Below are positions 1 to 7,977 of a DNA stretch of 64,000 nucleotides, piece after piece. Every line of letters begins with the position of its first letter. Within the stretch, counting starts at the first letter, position 1. The position numbers were made by a program, and so were the translations under genes. Location: NCBI GenBank assembly GCA_964343835.1, contig CAYFKR010000005.1:62001-126000 (forward strand). Reading direction: 5' to 3'. Source of the DNA: CALEMW01 sp964343835 (GTDB lineage: Bacteria > Krumholzibacteriota > Krumholzibacteriia > LZORAL124-64-63). The notes under the pieces were generated by a model that saw only the letters and a program-made list of their open reading frames with translations, ran no database searches and was not told where the DNA came from.

Positions 1-799
1 CGAACGAGATCACCGCCGGGGTCTGCACGTCGATCTCGCGGGCGATCATGTCGTTCACGGCCAGCACGATGCGCGCTGCGAGGGTGACCGGGTCGATGGT
101 GGCGTGGGGGTAGGCGCCGTGGCCGCCGCGGCCGCGCACCGTGAGGTCGAAGCCGTCCACGTTGGCCGACGACCAGCCGCGGCAATAGCCGATCTTGCCG
201 ATCTCCACGGTGGGATGGTCGTGCAAGGCGAGCACGCTCTTCGGGGTGCGGCCGTCGTCGAACACGCCGGCCGCCAGCAGGTCCGCTGCGCCGTCGCCGG
301 TCTCCTCGGCGGGCTGGATGATCCAGAGCACGTCGCCGTGCATCTCGTGGCGGGCGTCGGCCAGGATGCGCAGGGCGCCGAGGGCCACGCTCATGTGGAT
401 GTCGTGGCCGCAGGCGTGCATCACGCCGGTCTCGCGGCCGCCGCTCAGAGTGTCGCGGCAGGTGGAGGCGAAGGAGAGGCCCGTGTCCTCGGTCACCGGC
501 AGGCCGTCGATGTCGGCGCGCCAGGCCACCAGGGGACCGTCGTGGGCGCCGTGGAGGATGGCTACCAGACCGGTGCCCCAGTCGCCGTCCACGAACTCGA
601 CGCCGGGGATCGCGCCCATCACGTCGCGCAGGTAGGCCTGCGTCCACGTCTCGCGGCCGGACAGTTCGGGGTGCTCGTGGAGGGCGCGGCGGTCGGCGAC
701 GGTGGCCGCCTCGTGGCGTTCGGCGAGGGCGGCGAAGTCGGGGGCGGCGGTCGCCGCGGTGGCGAGCAGCAGGAGGGCGAGCATCGGGCGCAGGGGCAC
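1..799 (-). CDS. M20 family amidohydrolase (partial, 3' end outside window)
   Basis: This gene enters from the left edge, and about 266 N-terminal residues are visible. They match the M20/hippurate-hydrolase type of metal-dependent amidohydrolase, which cleaves N-acyl amino acids or related amides. Visible family motifs are HEHPELSGRE near residue 40, the metal site MHACGHDIHMS, and QPAEETG with the catalytic and metal-binding glutamates. I chose the GTG at 799 because GGAG lies 8 bases upstream and the resulting N-terminus (MPLRPMLALLLLATAATAA) is a signal peptide; the ATG at 784 is an in-frame alternative. The leader suggests a periplasmic or secreted enzyme. The C-terminal dimerisation domain and stop lie outside the window. 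Substrate is not predictable. Confidence 0.88.
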   Translation of the reverse strand, partial: MPLRPMLALLLLATAATAAPDFAALAERHEAATVADRRALHEHPELSGRETWTQAYLRDVMGAIPGVEFVDGDWGTGLVAILHGAHDGPLVAWRADIDGLPVTEDTGLSFASTCRDTLSGGRETGVMHACGHDIHMSVALGALRILADARHEMHGDVLWIIQPAEETGDGAADLLAAGVFDDGRTPKSVLALHDHPTVEIGKIGYCRGWSSANVDGFDLTVRGRGGHGAYPHATIDPVTLAARIVLAVNDMIAREIDVQTPAVISF

Positions 800-877
800 G
801 TGGGGCTCCGATCGTTAGGGGGGAGGGGTCACGATGACTGGTGGTGCAGGGCCCCGTCAACCGAGGATGCCTTCGCG

Positions 878-1732
878 TCAGTCGTCGGGTCCGGTGATCG
901 CCTCGGCCACCGCCGAGAAATCCCGATCCCCCAGCCCCATCCCGGATACCGCCACGAACAGCTCCCGCGCCGCAGCCCCCATCGAGGCCTCGCGTCCCGA
1001 CTCCGCCGCCAACTCCCCCAGGTACCCCAGATCCTTCGCGATCGTGTCCACCGCGAAGTGCGGCGACCACTCCCGCTCCAGCAGCTTGGCCTTCTTGGCC
1101 CCGAGCACCAGCGACTTGCCGCCGCCTTCCGACAGCACGTCCAGCACCTGCGCACGGTCCAGCCCCGCCGCCTCGCCGATCTCCACGGACTCGGCCACCG
1201 CCGCCATGATGGCGCCCAGCGCCAGGTTGTTCACCAGCTTCATGCGGGTGGCGTCGCCGGGGCGGGGAAAGTGGAAGAGGTGGGCGCCAAGGTGGTCGAG
1301 CAGGGGGCGGGCGCGCTCCAGGTCCTCGTCGCGTCCGCCGGCGATCAGGGTCAGCGCACCGCGCGAGGCGGGCACCACGCTCCCGGCCACCGGGCACTCC
1401 AGGTAGGCGGCGCCGGCGTCGGCGGCCGCGGCGTGGAAGTCCAGGACGTCGCGGTAGTGGTTGGTGGTGGCGTCGACGATCAGCTTGCCGGCGCAGGCCT
1501 CCAGCAGGCCGCCCTCGTGGAGCACGGCGCGCACGGCGGCGCTGTCGGAGAGGCAGAGCATCACGGTGTCGCAGTCGGCGACCGCCTCGGCCGGCGAGTC
1601 GGCCATGCGCACGCCCAGCCCCTCGGCCTTTTCGGCGGTCCGGTTCCAGACGACGAGGTCCACGCCGGTGTCGACGAGGCGGCCGGCCATGGCGCGGCCG
1701 AGGGATCCGAGTCCGATGAAGGCGGTGGGCAT
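878..1732 (-). CDS. NAD(P)-dependent beta-hydroxyacid dehydrogenase (3-hydroxyisobutyrate dehydrogenase family)
   Basis: The 284-residue protein has the usual length of the 3-hydroxyisobutyrate / tartronate-semialdehyde / glyoxylate reductase family. An N-terminal Rossmann nucleotide site reads FIGLGSLGRAMA. The substrate loop SGRAGPG-type segment is altered to CPVAGSVVPASRGALT near residue 120. The catalytic lysine lies in the helix TRMKLVNNLALG. The start at 1732 follows GAGGAG with six bases spacing; the frame stays open to 1804 but that extension has no ribosome site. The gene diverges from the sheath-like gene at 1887, with 154 bases between them. The protein is cytosolic. The family is clear; the actual hydroxyacid is not. 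Confidence 0.88.
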   Translation of the reverse strand: MPTAFIGLGSLGRAMAGRLVDTGVDLVVWNRTAEKAEGLGVRMADSPAEAVADCDTVMLCLSDSAAVRAVLHEGGLLEACAGKLIVDATTNHYRDVLDFHAAAADAGAAYLECPVAGSVVPASRGALTLIAGGRDEDLERARPLLDHLGAHLFHFPRPGDATRMKLVNNLALGAIMAAVAESVEIGEAAGLDRAQVLDVLSEGGGKSLVLGAKKAKLLEREWSPHFAVDTIAKDLGYLGELAAESGREASMGAAARELFVAVSGMGLGDRDFSAVAEAITGPDD

Positions 1733-1817
1733 GGTGGTCTCCTCGCTGTGGGGTCGTCGTACGGCGGTCCGTGAAACGTAGGACCGGACCGGGGCGGCGT
1801 CCATGACGGGTTCGTCA

Positions 1818-1847
1818 TTGGTGGGCCAGGGAGACGCCTTCTATCTT
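1818..1847 (+). promoter_or_regulatory. candidate sigma70-type promoter for the sheath-like gene
   Basis: TTGGTG (1818-1823) and TATCTT (1842-1847) are separated by 18 bases and lie 39 bases before the ATG at 1887. The hexamers fit only moderately and no transcript data exist. Confidence 0.3.
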
Positions 1848-1886
1848 GGGAGGACGTCATCGTCGCCCCACACCCGGAGAATCTCC

Positions 1887-3284
1887 ATGCCCCTGCTGCC
1901 CCGCATCCTCCTGATCCTGCTCGTGCCCGCGGCTCTCGCCGCCGCCCCCATCACCCCCGTCGACACCGCCACCGGTGGGTTCGTCGGCATGGCGCCGCAG
2001 GGACCTCTCGGCGACCCGGTGACCGTGACCAGCTATGCTGACTTCGTCGCCGTCTACGGCTCCACCACGAGCGAGGCGAATCCGCACCTGGGCCCGTCGG
2101 TGGCCGGCTTCTTCGCCAACGGCGGTTCGCGCCTCGTCGTTGTCCGCGTGGCGGGCGCCGACGACGCGTCCGTGATCGGAAACGACGGCGCGTTCCCCAC
2201 CGGCCTGTACGCCCTGGCGGCCGTGGACGAGGTGTCGTTCATGGCTGCGCCAGGCTTCGGGAGCCAGGCGGTGCAGACGGCGCTGATCACGGTCTGCGAG
2301 GCGGCGGGGGATCGCATGGCGATCCTCGATCCCATTTCGCCCGCCGACACCCCCGCCGACATCCTGGCCCAGCGTGCCGGCCTGTCGTCGCCGTCCGGGT
2401 TCGCGGCGCTCTATTACCCGTGGATCGTGGCGTCTCCCGACGGAGCAGTGCGGACCCTGCCCCCCAGCGGTTTCGTGGCGGGGGCCTACGCCGCAGCGTC
2501 GGCGGCCGACTCCCCGGTGGGCGTGATCTCCACGGCCCTGGGTGTAGCCTACGCCGTGTCGGCGGCCGAGCAGGACGTGCTCAACCCGGAAGGCGTGAAC
2601 GCCATCCGCGAGCTGTCCGGCATCCGCATCTGGGGCGCCCGCACCCTCGCCACCGATCCCGAGCGCGTGTACGTCACCGTCCGCCGCATGGAGAACTGCA
2701 TCGAGGAATCCCTGACGGAGTGGACGGCCTGGTGCCTGGACCAGACGAACGACGCCACGCTCTGGGCCCAGCTCAGAACCGATGCCGACGATTTCATGAA
2801 CGACCTCTGGCGAAGCGGCTGGCTCCAGGGCGCTACGCCCGACGACGCCTGGTTCACTCTTTGCGGCTACGGCACCACCATGACCCAGACCGACCTCGAC
2901 GAGGGCCGCACCATTCTCCAGGTGGGCTGGGCGCCGGTCCGGCCCGCCGAGTTCCTCGTGACGACGGTGGTGCAGCAGCGTGTCGACACGACCGACGTGC
3001 CCGGCGTCGCCGCTGGAGCCCTGACGGTCTTCCCGTCCCCCTTCAATCCCTCGACGACCATTGAATTCGAGATGGCGGCACCGGGTCCGGTGCAGGTTGA
3101 CGTCTTCGATGCGAGGGGCGCGCTGGTTCGCCGGCTGATGGACGGGCCCGTCGATGCCGGCGTCCTGAGGCTGCGCTGGGACGGCTCGGGCGACTCGGGC
3201 CGCGCCCTGTCCAGCGGCGTCTACTTCGTACGGGTAGCCGGTGGAGAAGCGACGGCAACCGTGAAGCTGCTGCTTGCCAGATAG
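1887..3284 (+). CDS. exported phage tail sheath-like protein with FlgD/T9SS sorting domain
   Basis: This 465-residue protein has three parts. Residues 1-19 (MPLLPRILLILLVPAALAA) are a clear signal peptide. Residues about 22-362 follow the contractile tail sheath family: GGFVGMAPQGPLGDPVTVTS and ADFVAVYG near 30-60, FFANGGSRLVVVRVAGA near 75, YPWIVASP and LPPSGFVAGAYA near 180-205, NPEGVNAIRE at 233, WGARTLATDPERVYVTVRRM, then WRSGWLQGATPDDAWFTLCG and TMTQTDLDEGR with APVRPAEFLV near 353. Residues 379-465 are a FlgD-like Ig/T9SS domain (VFPSPFNPSTTIEFEM to LLLAR). The start at 1887 is preferred over the in-frame ATG at 1803 because it begins the signal peptide. No tube, baseplate or ATPase gene is nearby. 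A cytoplasmic tail function seems excluded; the true role is unknown. Confidence 0.85.
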   Translation: MPLLPRILLILLVPAALAAAPITPVDTATGGFVGMAPQGPLGDPVTVTSYADFVAVYGSTTSEANPHLGPSVAGFFANGGSRLVVVRVAGADDASVIGNDGAFPTGLYALAAVDEVSFMAAPGFGSQAVQTALITVCEAAGDRMAILDPISPADTPADILAQRAGLSSPSGFAALYYPWIVASPDGAVRTLPPSGFVAGAYAAASAADSPVGVISTALGVAYAVSAAEQDVLNPEGVNAIRELSGIRIWGARTLATDPERVYVTVRRMENCIEESLTEWTAWCLDQTNDATLWAQLRTDADDFMNDLWRSGWLQGATPDDAWFTLCGYGTTMTQTDLDEGRTILQVGWAPVRPAEFLVTTVVQQRVDTTDVPGVAAGALTVFPSPFNPSTTIEFEMAAPGPVQVDVFDARGALVRRLMDGPVDAGVLRLRWDGSGDSGRALSSGVYFVRVAGGEATATVKLLLAR

Positions 3285-3300
3285 CCATCACCGTGTGAAC

Positions 3301-3393
3301 GCCGAGAAGGCGGATGGACAAACAGGGACCCCCGGGCGTCGAACTTGACCTGACACGCCGCCCGGGGGTCCCTGTTTGTCCATCCGCCTCGGC
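3301..3393. terminator. bidirectional hairpin terminator between convergent genes
   Basis: The arms 3301-3338 and 3359-3393 form a nearly perfect stem of about 35 pairs (two extra A's in the left arm) around a loop of about 20 bases. It lies exactly between the converging stops at 3284 and 3410. There is no strong T-run, so the call rests on stem strength and position. Confidence 0.7.
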
Positions 3394-3409
3394 CCTCACA
3401 TGGCGACGG

Positions 3410-6400
3410 CTATTTGAGCAACAGCATCTTTCCGTTGAGGGAGCCGCCGTCGGTGGTCAGACGATAGAAGTACGACCCGGAAGCCGCCTCGGCGCCATTG
3501 GCACCACGACCGTCCCAAACCACGCTGTGCGCCCCGGCCGCATGATGCCCATCGGCCAGCACGCGCACGCGGCGCCCCTTCACGTCGAAGACCTCGAGCT
3601 TCGCGTTGCCGGCGCGCGGCAGCTCGAAGGCGATGGTCGTCGAAGGGTTGAAGGGGTTGGGGAAGTTGCGGCCCAGCACCGGGGCGCCGGGTGTGTCGCC
3701 CACGCCGGTCGAGCCGGTGGCGGAGATCTCCACGTCGTCGACGACCCAGCCCCAGCCTTCCACCCAGGAATCCGAGTACAGACGGAAGCGCAGCAGGATC
3801 GTGTCGCCCTGGTTGAAGGTGTCGTTCAGGGAGATGGTGCGGGTGCGGTACAGCGATGCATCGCCGGAGCCGCTCGAGTTGTAGGTGTTCAGCCAGTCGG
3901 CGTCGTCGCGGGCGTCGTAGCCGTCGGCCAGGGGCAGCCACTCGATGCCGTCGACCGTGCCCTCCACCACCACGAAGTCGTAGAAGTTCCAGTCGCCGTA
4001 CGCGCTGCCGGTGGCGCCGGGCTCGATGAGGGCGACCTCGTCGAACGTCAGGGTCGTGGTGGTCGACAGGGTCACCGGCTTCAGGAGCATGGCGATGTCG
4101 TTGGCGTCGGAGCCGTACCAGTGGCTGCTGTGGAGGGCCGTGTCGGAGAAGCCGGCGGAGATGCCGCGGTTGAAGCCGTCCAGCAGGAAGTCGTCCTCGT
4201 CGCCGGCGACGTCGAGGTGGTTGAGGTAGGTGGTCACCGGAGCACCGAGCACGATGGCGTCGACGGTCTTCAGCACCGACTCGAGGGCCGACCCGTCCTT
4301 CCAGGACCGCACCATGACGGTCTTCTGTCCGGCGCTCACCACGGGAATGGAAAGCTGGCCGGTCTGCATCACCGTGTTGGGTCCGACCACGTCGGCCACG
4401 GCGCCGTCCACCAGCACCTGGGTCGAGTCGTAGGCGGAGCGCAGCGTGTACAGCGCCACGATGTCGCCGGACGGGACCTGCGAGGCCGCGTCGAGCAGGG
4501 GGCGGTAGGTGCTGCCGTTCATCAGGGCGGGGTCGGTGACGGTCCAGATGCCGCGGCCGTGGGTCGCGAGCACCACCTCGTCCTCGATGGCCGCCAGCTT
4601 CCAGATGCCCACCGCGGGCAGACCGTTGTTGGCCAGCGCCCAGTTGGCGCCGCCGTCCGTCGACTCGATCAGGCCGATCTCGGACCCCACCCAGATCTTC
4701 GACGGATCGTTCGGGAAGACCATCAGGTCGTAGACGGCCACGTCGGGGAAGCCGTTGGTGCTCACCGAGCCGGTGCCGAAGCCGCTGATGTCGGTCCAGG
4801 TGGCGCCGGAGTCGGTGGTCTTGAGGATCTTGGGCCGCTCGGCGTACGAGAACAGCACGTACGCGGTGGCGGCGTCGTGGGGGTCGGTGGCCAGGCCGGA
4901 GATGCGGCCCATGGTCACGTCCGTGTAGTCGGTGGTGCCGTTGAAGGTCAGGCCGCCGTCGGTGGACACCAGGATGTCGCCGTCCACGTCCATGCGCGAG
5001 CCGGCCCACACCACGTCGGGGTCGGCGGCGGACACGCGCACGTCCTGGAATGAGCTGAGCGGGCCCCAGTCGCCCGAGGCGATGGTGCTCAGGGACCACG
5101 AGCCGCCGAAGTCCGTCGAACGCCACACGCCCGACACGCCCACGGCGAACACGTGGTCCGGCCGCGCCGCGCTCTTGCCGATCTTGGTGATGAAGGGCGC
5201 CGAGCCGCCGCCGCTGTCGGACATCCCGCTCAGGGCCGAAGACCAGCTCAGACCGCCGTCCAGCGAGCGCTGCAGGCCGTTGTACTGGTAGCCGCCCATG
5301 ATCTTCTGGGGGTCGTCGAAGTGCCAGGATGTCTCGTAGCCGTCGCCGCCGACCTGGAAGAACCACTGGTCGTTCGGGCCGGGGTCCACGGGTGAGCGCC
5401 AGGTGCCGTTGTCCTGCATGCCGCCCACGTAGGCGCTGGCGCCGGGGCGCTTGTCCACGCCGTAGAACTGGGTGGTGACCATGCCCATGATGGGCACGGT
5501 GAAGCCGGCGTCCTCGCTCGAGGTGCGGGTCACGCCGCCGTCGTTGGTGCCCAGCAGCCACCAGCCGCCGCCGTCGTGCACGATCTCGATGTCGTGATGG
5601 TCGGGGTGGGGGAAGCCGTAGCTGGCCAGGGGCGTGGAGGTGCGCAGGGGCGCGCCGGAGCCGGCGGAGGCCAGGTCGATGCGCCAGAGTTCGGGACCGC
5701 CCACGAAGACCTTGGTCGGGTCGGTGGGGTGGCAGGCGATGGCGTTGTCGTACCAGCCCTGGGAGCCCAGCCAGTTGGGCTCGCTGCCGTTCTCGGCGGT
5801 CTCGTGCCAGTCGGCGCCGCCGTTCCAGGAAACCCACAGCTCCGAGTGGCTGCTGCCCTGGGACGCGGCGTACACGTAGTCGGTGTTCACGGGCGAGATG
5901 GCGATCTCGAAGCGCCCATACAGGTCCGTGATGCCGCTGTTCACGTAGGCCCAGGTCAAGCCCGCGTCCGTGGACTTCAGGATGCCCGTGTGCTTGACCG
6001 CCGCGTACTGCACGGAGAAGTCCGTGGGGTCGGCCACGATCTGCTGGATGCGCGGGTCACCGGTCTCGCCGTGGACCTCGGTCCAGGTGACGCCGCCGTC
6101 GGTGGAGCGGAAGATGTGCGACGTGGGGTACAGGGAGAACTTGTAGGAGCCCACGGTGGTGGAGCAGAGCACCAGGTCCGGGTCGGTGGGCGACACGATG
6201 ATGCGCGACACGTTGTTGAAGCGCGGGTCGCCGACGGTGCTCGCCAGGGGCGTCCATGTCAGGCCGCGGTCCGTGGTCTTGAGGATCCCGTTGCCGTTCA
6301 TGGTGTCGATGTTGTAGAAGCTCTCGCCCGTGCCGGCGTAGATCACGTCGTGGTTCGACGGGGCCATGACGATGGACTGGATGGCCAGGTTGGGGAGGTC

Positions 6401-6922
6401 GTCGGTCAGCTCGGCCCAGGTCGTGCCGCCGTCCGACGTCTTCCACACGCCGCCGCCCACCGCGGCGATGAACCAGGTCAGGCCGGTCGGGTCGTCGGGA
6501 TCCACGATGATGCCGCGGGCGCGTCCCGCCACGTTGCCGGGACCACGGCTCTGCCACGCCAGGCTCTTGTCGGCAGCCGCACGGGGCACCTTGGCGTACT
6601 CGCGGAAGCGGTAGCCGGGCTCGTAGTCGGGGTGCTGACGGTCACTCGGCACCCGCATCTCCCAGAGCACGCGGGCGAACTCGTCGGGGAAGCCGGGCTG
6701 GGGCTGACCGGCGCGGCCGGCGCGGATGCGCTCGAGCTTGGTCTGGAGCTTGAACGCCAGGGGCGAGCCGGGGGCCGCGTGGCGCAGGCCGTCCTCCAGG
6801 CGCGCCGTCTCGGCGGCGTACCAGGAGTCGTCGTCCTTGTCGTAGGGGAGGGGCGAGAGGAACGCGGCGGCGGCGATCACGGCCACGGCCGCGACGGCCA
6901 GCAGGCTGGTCATCCTGTGCAT
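3410..6922 (-). CDS. large secreted Asp-box/BNR beta-propeller protein with T9SS sorting domain
   Basis: The protein has 1170 residues. The N-terminus is hydrophobic (MTSLLAVAAVAVIAAAAFL), a signal peptide. From about residue 130 come many Asp-box/BNR repeats of the form STDGGxTW (WKTSDGGTTWAEL, LKTTDRGLTWTPL, FRSTDGGVTWTEV, LKSTDAGLTWAYV), the fold of sialidase and sortilin/Vps10 propellers. A beta-sandwich-like segment follows, then a terminal FlgD-like/T9SS domain (RNFPNPFNPSTTIAFELP to MLLLK). The start at 6922 has GAGG five bases upstream; an internal ATG three codons later is an alternative. I see no sialidase FRIP arginine motif, so a binding or structural role is more likely than glycosidase. 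An extended -10 promoter lies 74 bases upstream. Confidence 0.85.
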   Translation of the reverse strand: MHRMTSLLAVAAVAVIAAAAFLSPLPYDKDDDSWYAAETARLEDGLRHAAPGSPLAFKLQTKLERIRAGRAGQPQPGFPDEFARVLWEMRVPSDRQHPDYEPGYRFREYAKVPRAAADKSLAWQSRGPGNVAGRARGIIVDPDDPTGLTWFIAAVGGGVWKTSDGGTTWAELTDDLPNLAIQSIVMAPSNHDVIYAGTGESFYNIDTMNGNGILKTTDRGLTWTPLASTVGDPRFNNVSRIIVSPTDPDLVLCSTTVGSYKFSLYPTSHIFRSTDGGVTWTEVHGETGDPRIQQIVADPTDFSVQYAAVKHTGILKSTDAGLTWAYVNSGITDLYGRFEIAISPVNTDYVYAASQGSSHSELWVSWNGGADWHETAENGSEPNWLGSQGWYDNAIACHPTDPTKVFVGGPELWRIDLASAGSGAPLRTSTPLASYGFPHPDHHDIEIVHDGGGWWLLGTNDGGVTRTSSEDAGFTVPIMGMVTTQFYGVDKRPGASAYVGGMQDNGTWRSPVDPGPNDQWFFQVGGDGYETSWHFDDPQKIMGGYQYNGLQRSLDGGLSWSSALSGMSDSGGGSAPFITKIGKSAARPDHVFAVGVSGVWRSTDFGGSWSLSTIASGDWGPLSSFQDVRVSAADPDVVWAGSRMDVDGDILVSTDGGLTFNGTTDYTDVTMGRISGLATDPHDAATAYVLFSYAERPKILKTTDSGATWTDISGFGTGSVSTNGFPDVAVYDLMVFPNDPSKIWVGSEIGLIESTDGGANWALANNGLPAVGIWKLAAIEDEVVLATHGRGIWTVTDPALMNGSTYRPLLDAASQVPSGDIVALYTLRSAYDSTQVLVDGAVADVVGPNTVMQTGQLSIPVVSAGQKTVMVRSWKDGSALESVLKTVDAIVLGAPVTTYLNHLDVAGDEDDFLLDGFNRGISAGFSDTALHSSHWYGSDANDIAMLLKPVTLSTTTTLTFDEVALIEPGATGSAYGDWNFYDFVVVEGTVDGIEWLPLADGYDARDDADWLNTYNSSGSGDASLYRTRTISLNDTFNQGDTILLRFRLYSDSWVEGWGWVVDDVEISATGSTGVGDTPGAPVLGRNFPNPFNPSTTIAFELPRAGNAKLEVFDVKGRRVRVLADGHHAAGAHSVVWDGRGANGAEAASGSYFYRLTTDGGSLNGKMLLLK

Positions 6923-6995
6923 GTCGACCTCGGGAATCTACGGGGCGAACGGACCTGGCTCGCAGGAGGCGGGAGGCGAACCTCGAACTCGTGTC

Positions 6996-7004
6996 ATTAT
7001 ATCA
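6996..7004 (-). promoter_or_regulatory. extended -10 promoter (TGATATAAT) for the Asp-box protein
   Basis: On the minus strand the sequence reads TGATATAAT, a perfect TATAAT with the extended-10 TG, inside the only A+T-rich patch upstream of the start at 6922. The -35 position is poor, as expected for extended -10 promoters. Similar TGnTAnAAT elements precede two other sorting-domain genes (23218 and 34491). Confidence 0.55.
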
Positions 7005-7035
7005 CAAATATGGAAATTCGGCATCGTTGGGCCGG

Positions 7036-7968
7036 TCAGACGGACCCTCCGAGCAGCGTCAGCCACGCCACGCTGGTGACCGTCGCCAGCAGCGTCGAAC
7101 CGATGACGATGGCGCTGGCCAGCCCCTCGTCCCCGTTCATCTCCTTCGCCATGATGTACGCCATCACCGCGCACGGCGATGAAAGCAGCACCACCGGCAC
7201 CCGCAACGCCTCTCCCTCAAGCCCCATCGCCGACAGCGCCGCCCAGATGGCGGCCGGATACGCCACCAGCTTCACCAGTGAGATCGCCAGGGCCGGCCGC
7301 CACTCCGAGGGCAGGTGCTTCGGGTCCAGGCCTGAACCGATGGAGAGCAGGGCCAGGGGCAGGGCGGTGCGTCCGATCATCTCGAGGGTGCGGTCGGCCA
7401 CGTCGGGCAGGGTCCACCCCGACGCCGAGAGGGCGATGCCGCCCAGGATCCCCAGCACCAGAGGATTGCCCGCCATCTCGCGCAGCACGCCGCGCCACAG
7501 TTCGCCTGAGCCGGCGCTCACCCGCTTCCGTGGCAGCGCCAGCACCAGCGCCCCGAGCAGGTTGTAGGTGATGACCATGGTGCCGATGACCACGGCGGCG
7601 CGGCCCACGGCGTCGTCGCCGTACGCATAGGTCACCACGGGCAGGCCGTAAAAGACGGTGTTGGAACGGAAGGAACCCTGGGCCAGCACGCCGATGCGGT
7701 TGCGGGGCTGGCCCCGGGTCACGAGGTAGGTGAGGGCGGCGGTCAGGACGCTCGCGCCGACGATCACGGCGATCGAGCCGAGCTCGGCGGACTCGGCCAG
7801 GGGCCGCGTCCCCACGCTGCGCAGCAGCAATGCCGGCGCGGCCACCCGGAACACGAGGCGCGACAGGGTCGCCGCCCCCTCCGCCGTCACGAACCCCCGA
7901 CGACGGAGCAGCGCGCCGAGGCCGATGACCAGGAACAGGGGGGCGATGATCCCGGCGGCCCTCAGCAT
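7036..7968 (-). CDS. AEC family transporter (auxin efflux carrier/malate permease type)
   Basis: This 310-residue integral membrane protein is composed of about ten hydrophobic helices, the standard size of the AEC permease family. The opening MLRAAGIIAPLFLVIGLGALLRRRGF and the central GNPLVLGILGGIALSASGW half-repeat are typical, as is the C-terminal SSPCAVMAYIMAKEMNGDEG segment. Bacterial members export or import small carboxylates such as malonate and malate. The start lies 9 bases after the isocitrate dehydrogenase stop, so the two are probably co-transcribed. That pairing suggests transport of a TCA-cycle-related carboxylate, but this is inference from position only. Confidence 0.85.
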   Translation of the reverse strand: MLRAAGIIAPLFLVIGLGALLRRRGFVTAEGAATLSRLVFRVAAPALLLRSVGTRPLAESAELGSIAVIVGASVLTAALTYLVTRGQPRNRIGVLAQGSFRSNTVFYGLPVVTYAYGDDAVGRAAVVIGTMVITYNLLGALVLALPRKRVSAGSGELWRGVLREMAGNPLVLGILGGIALSASGWTLPDVADRTLEMIGRTALPLALLSIGSGLDPKHLPSEWRPALAISLVKLVAYPAAIWAALSAMGLEGEALRVPVVLLSSPCAVMAYIMAKEMNGDEGLASAIVIGSTLLATVTSVAWLTLLGGSV

Positions 7969-7977
7969 GATCCTCCT

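Noticed and set aside
1887..3284. Prophage remnant as explanation for the tail sheath homologue
   Set aside because: No other phage gene, integrase, attachment repeat or composition change is nearby, and the protein carries a leader and a host-type sorting domain.
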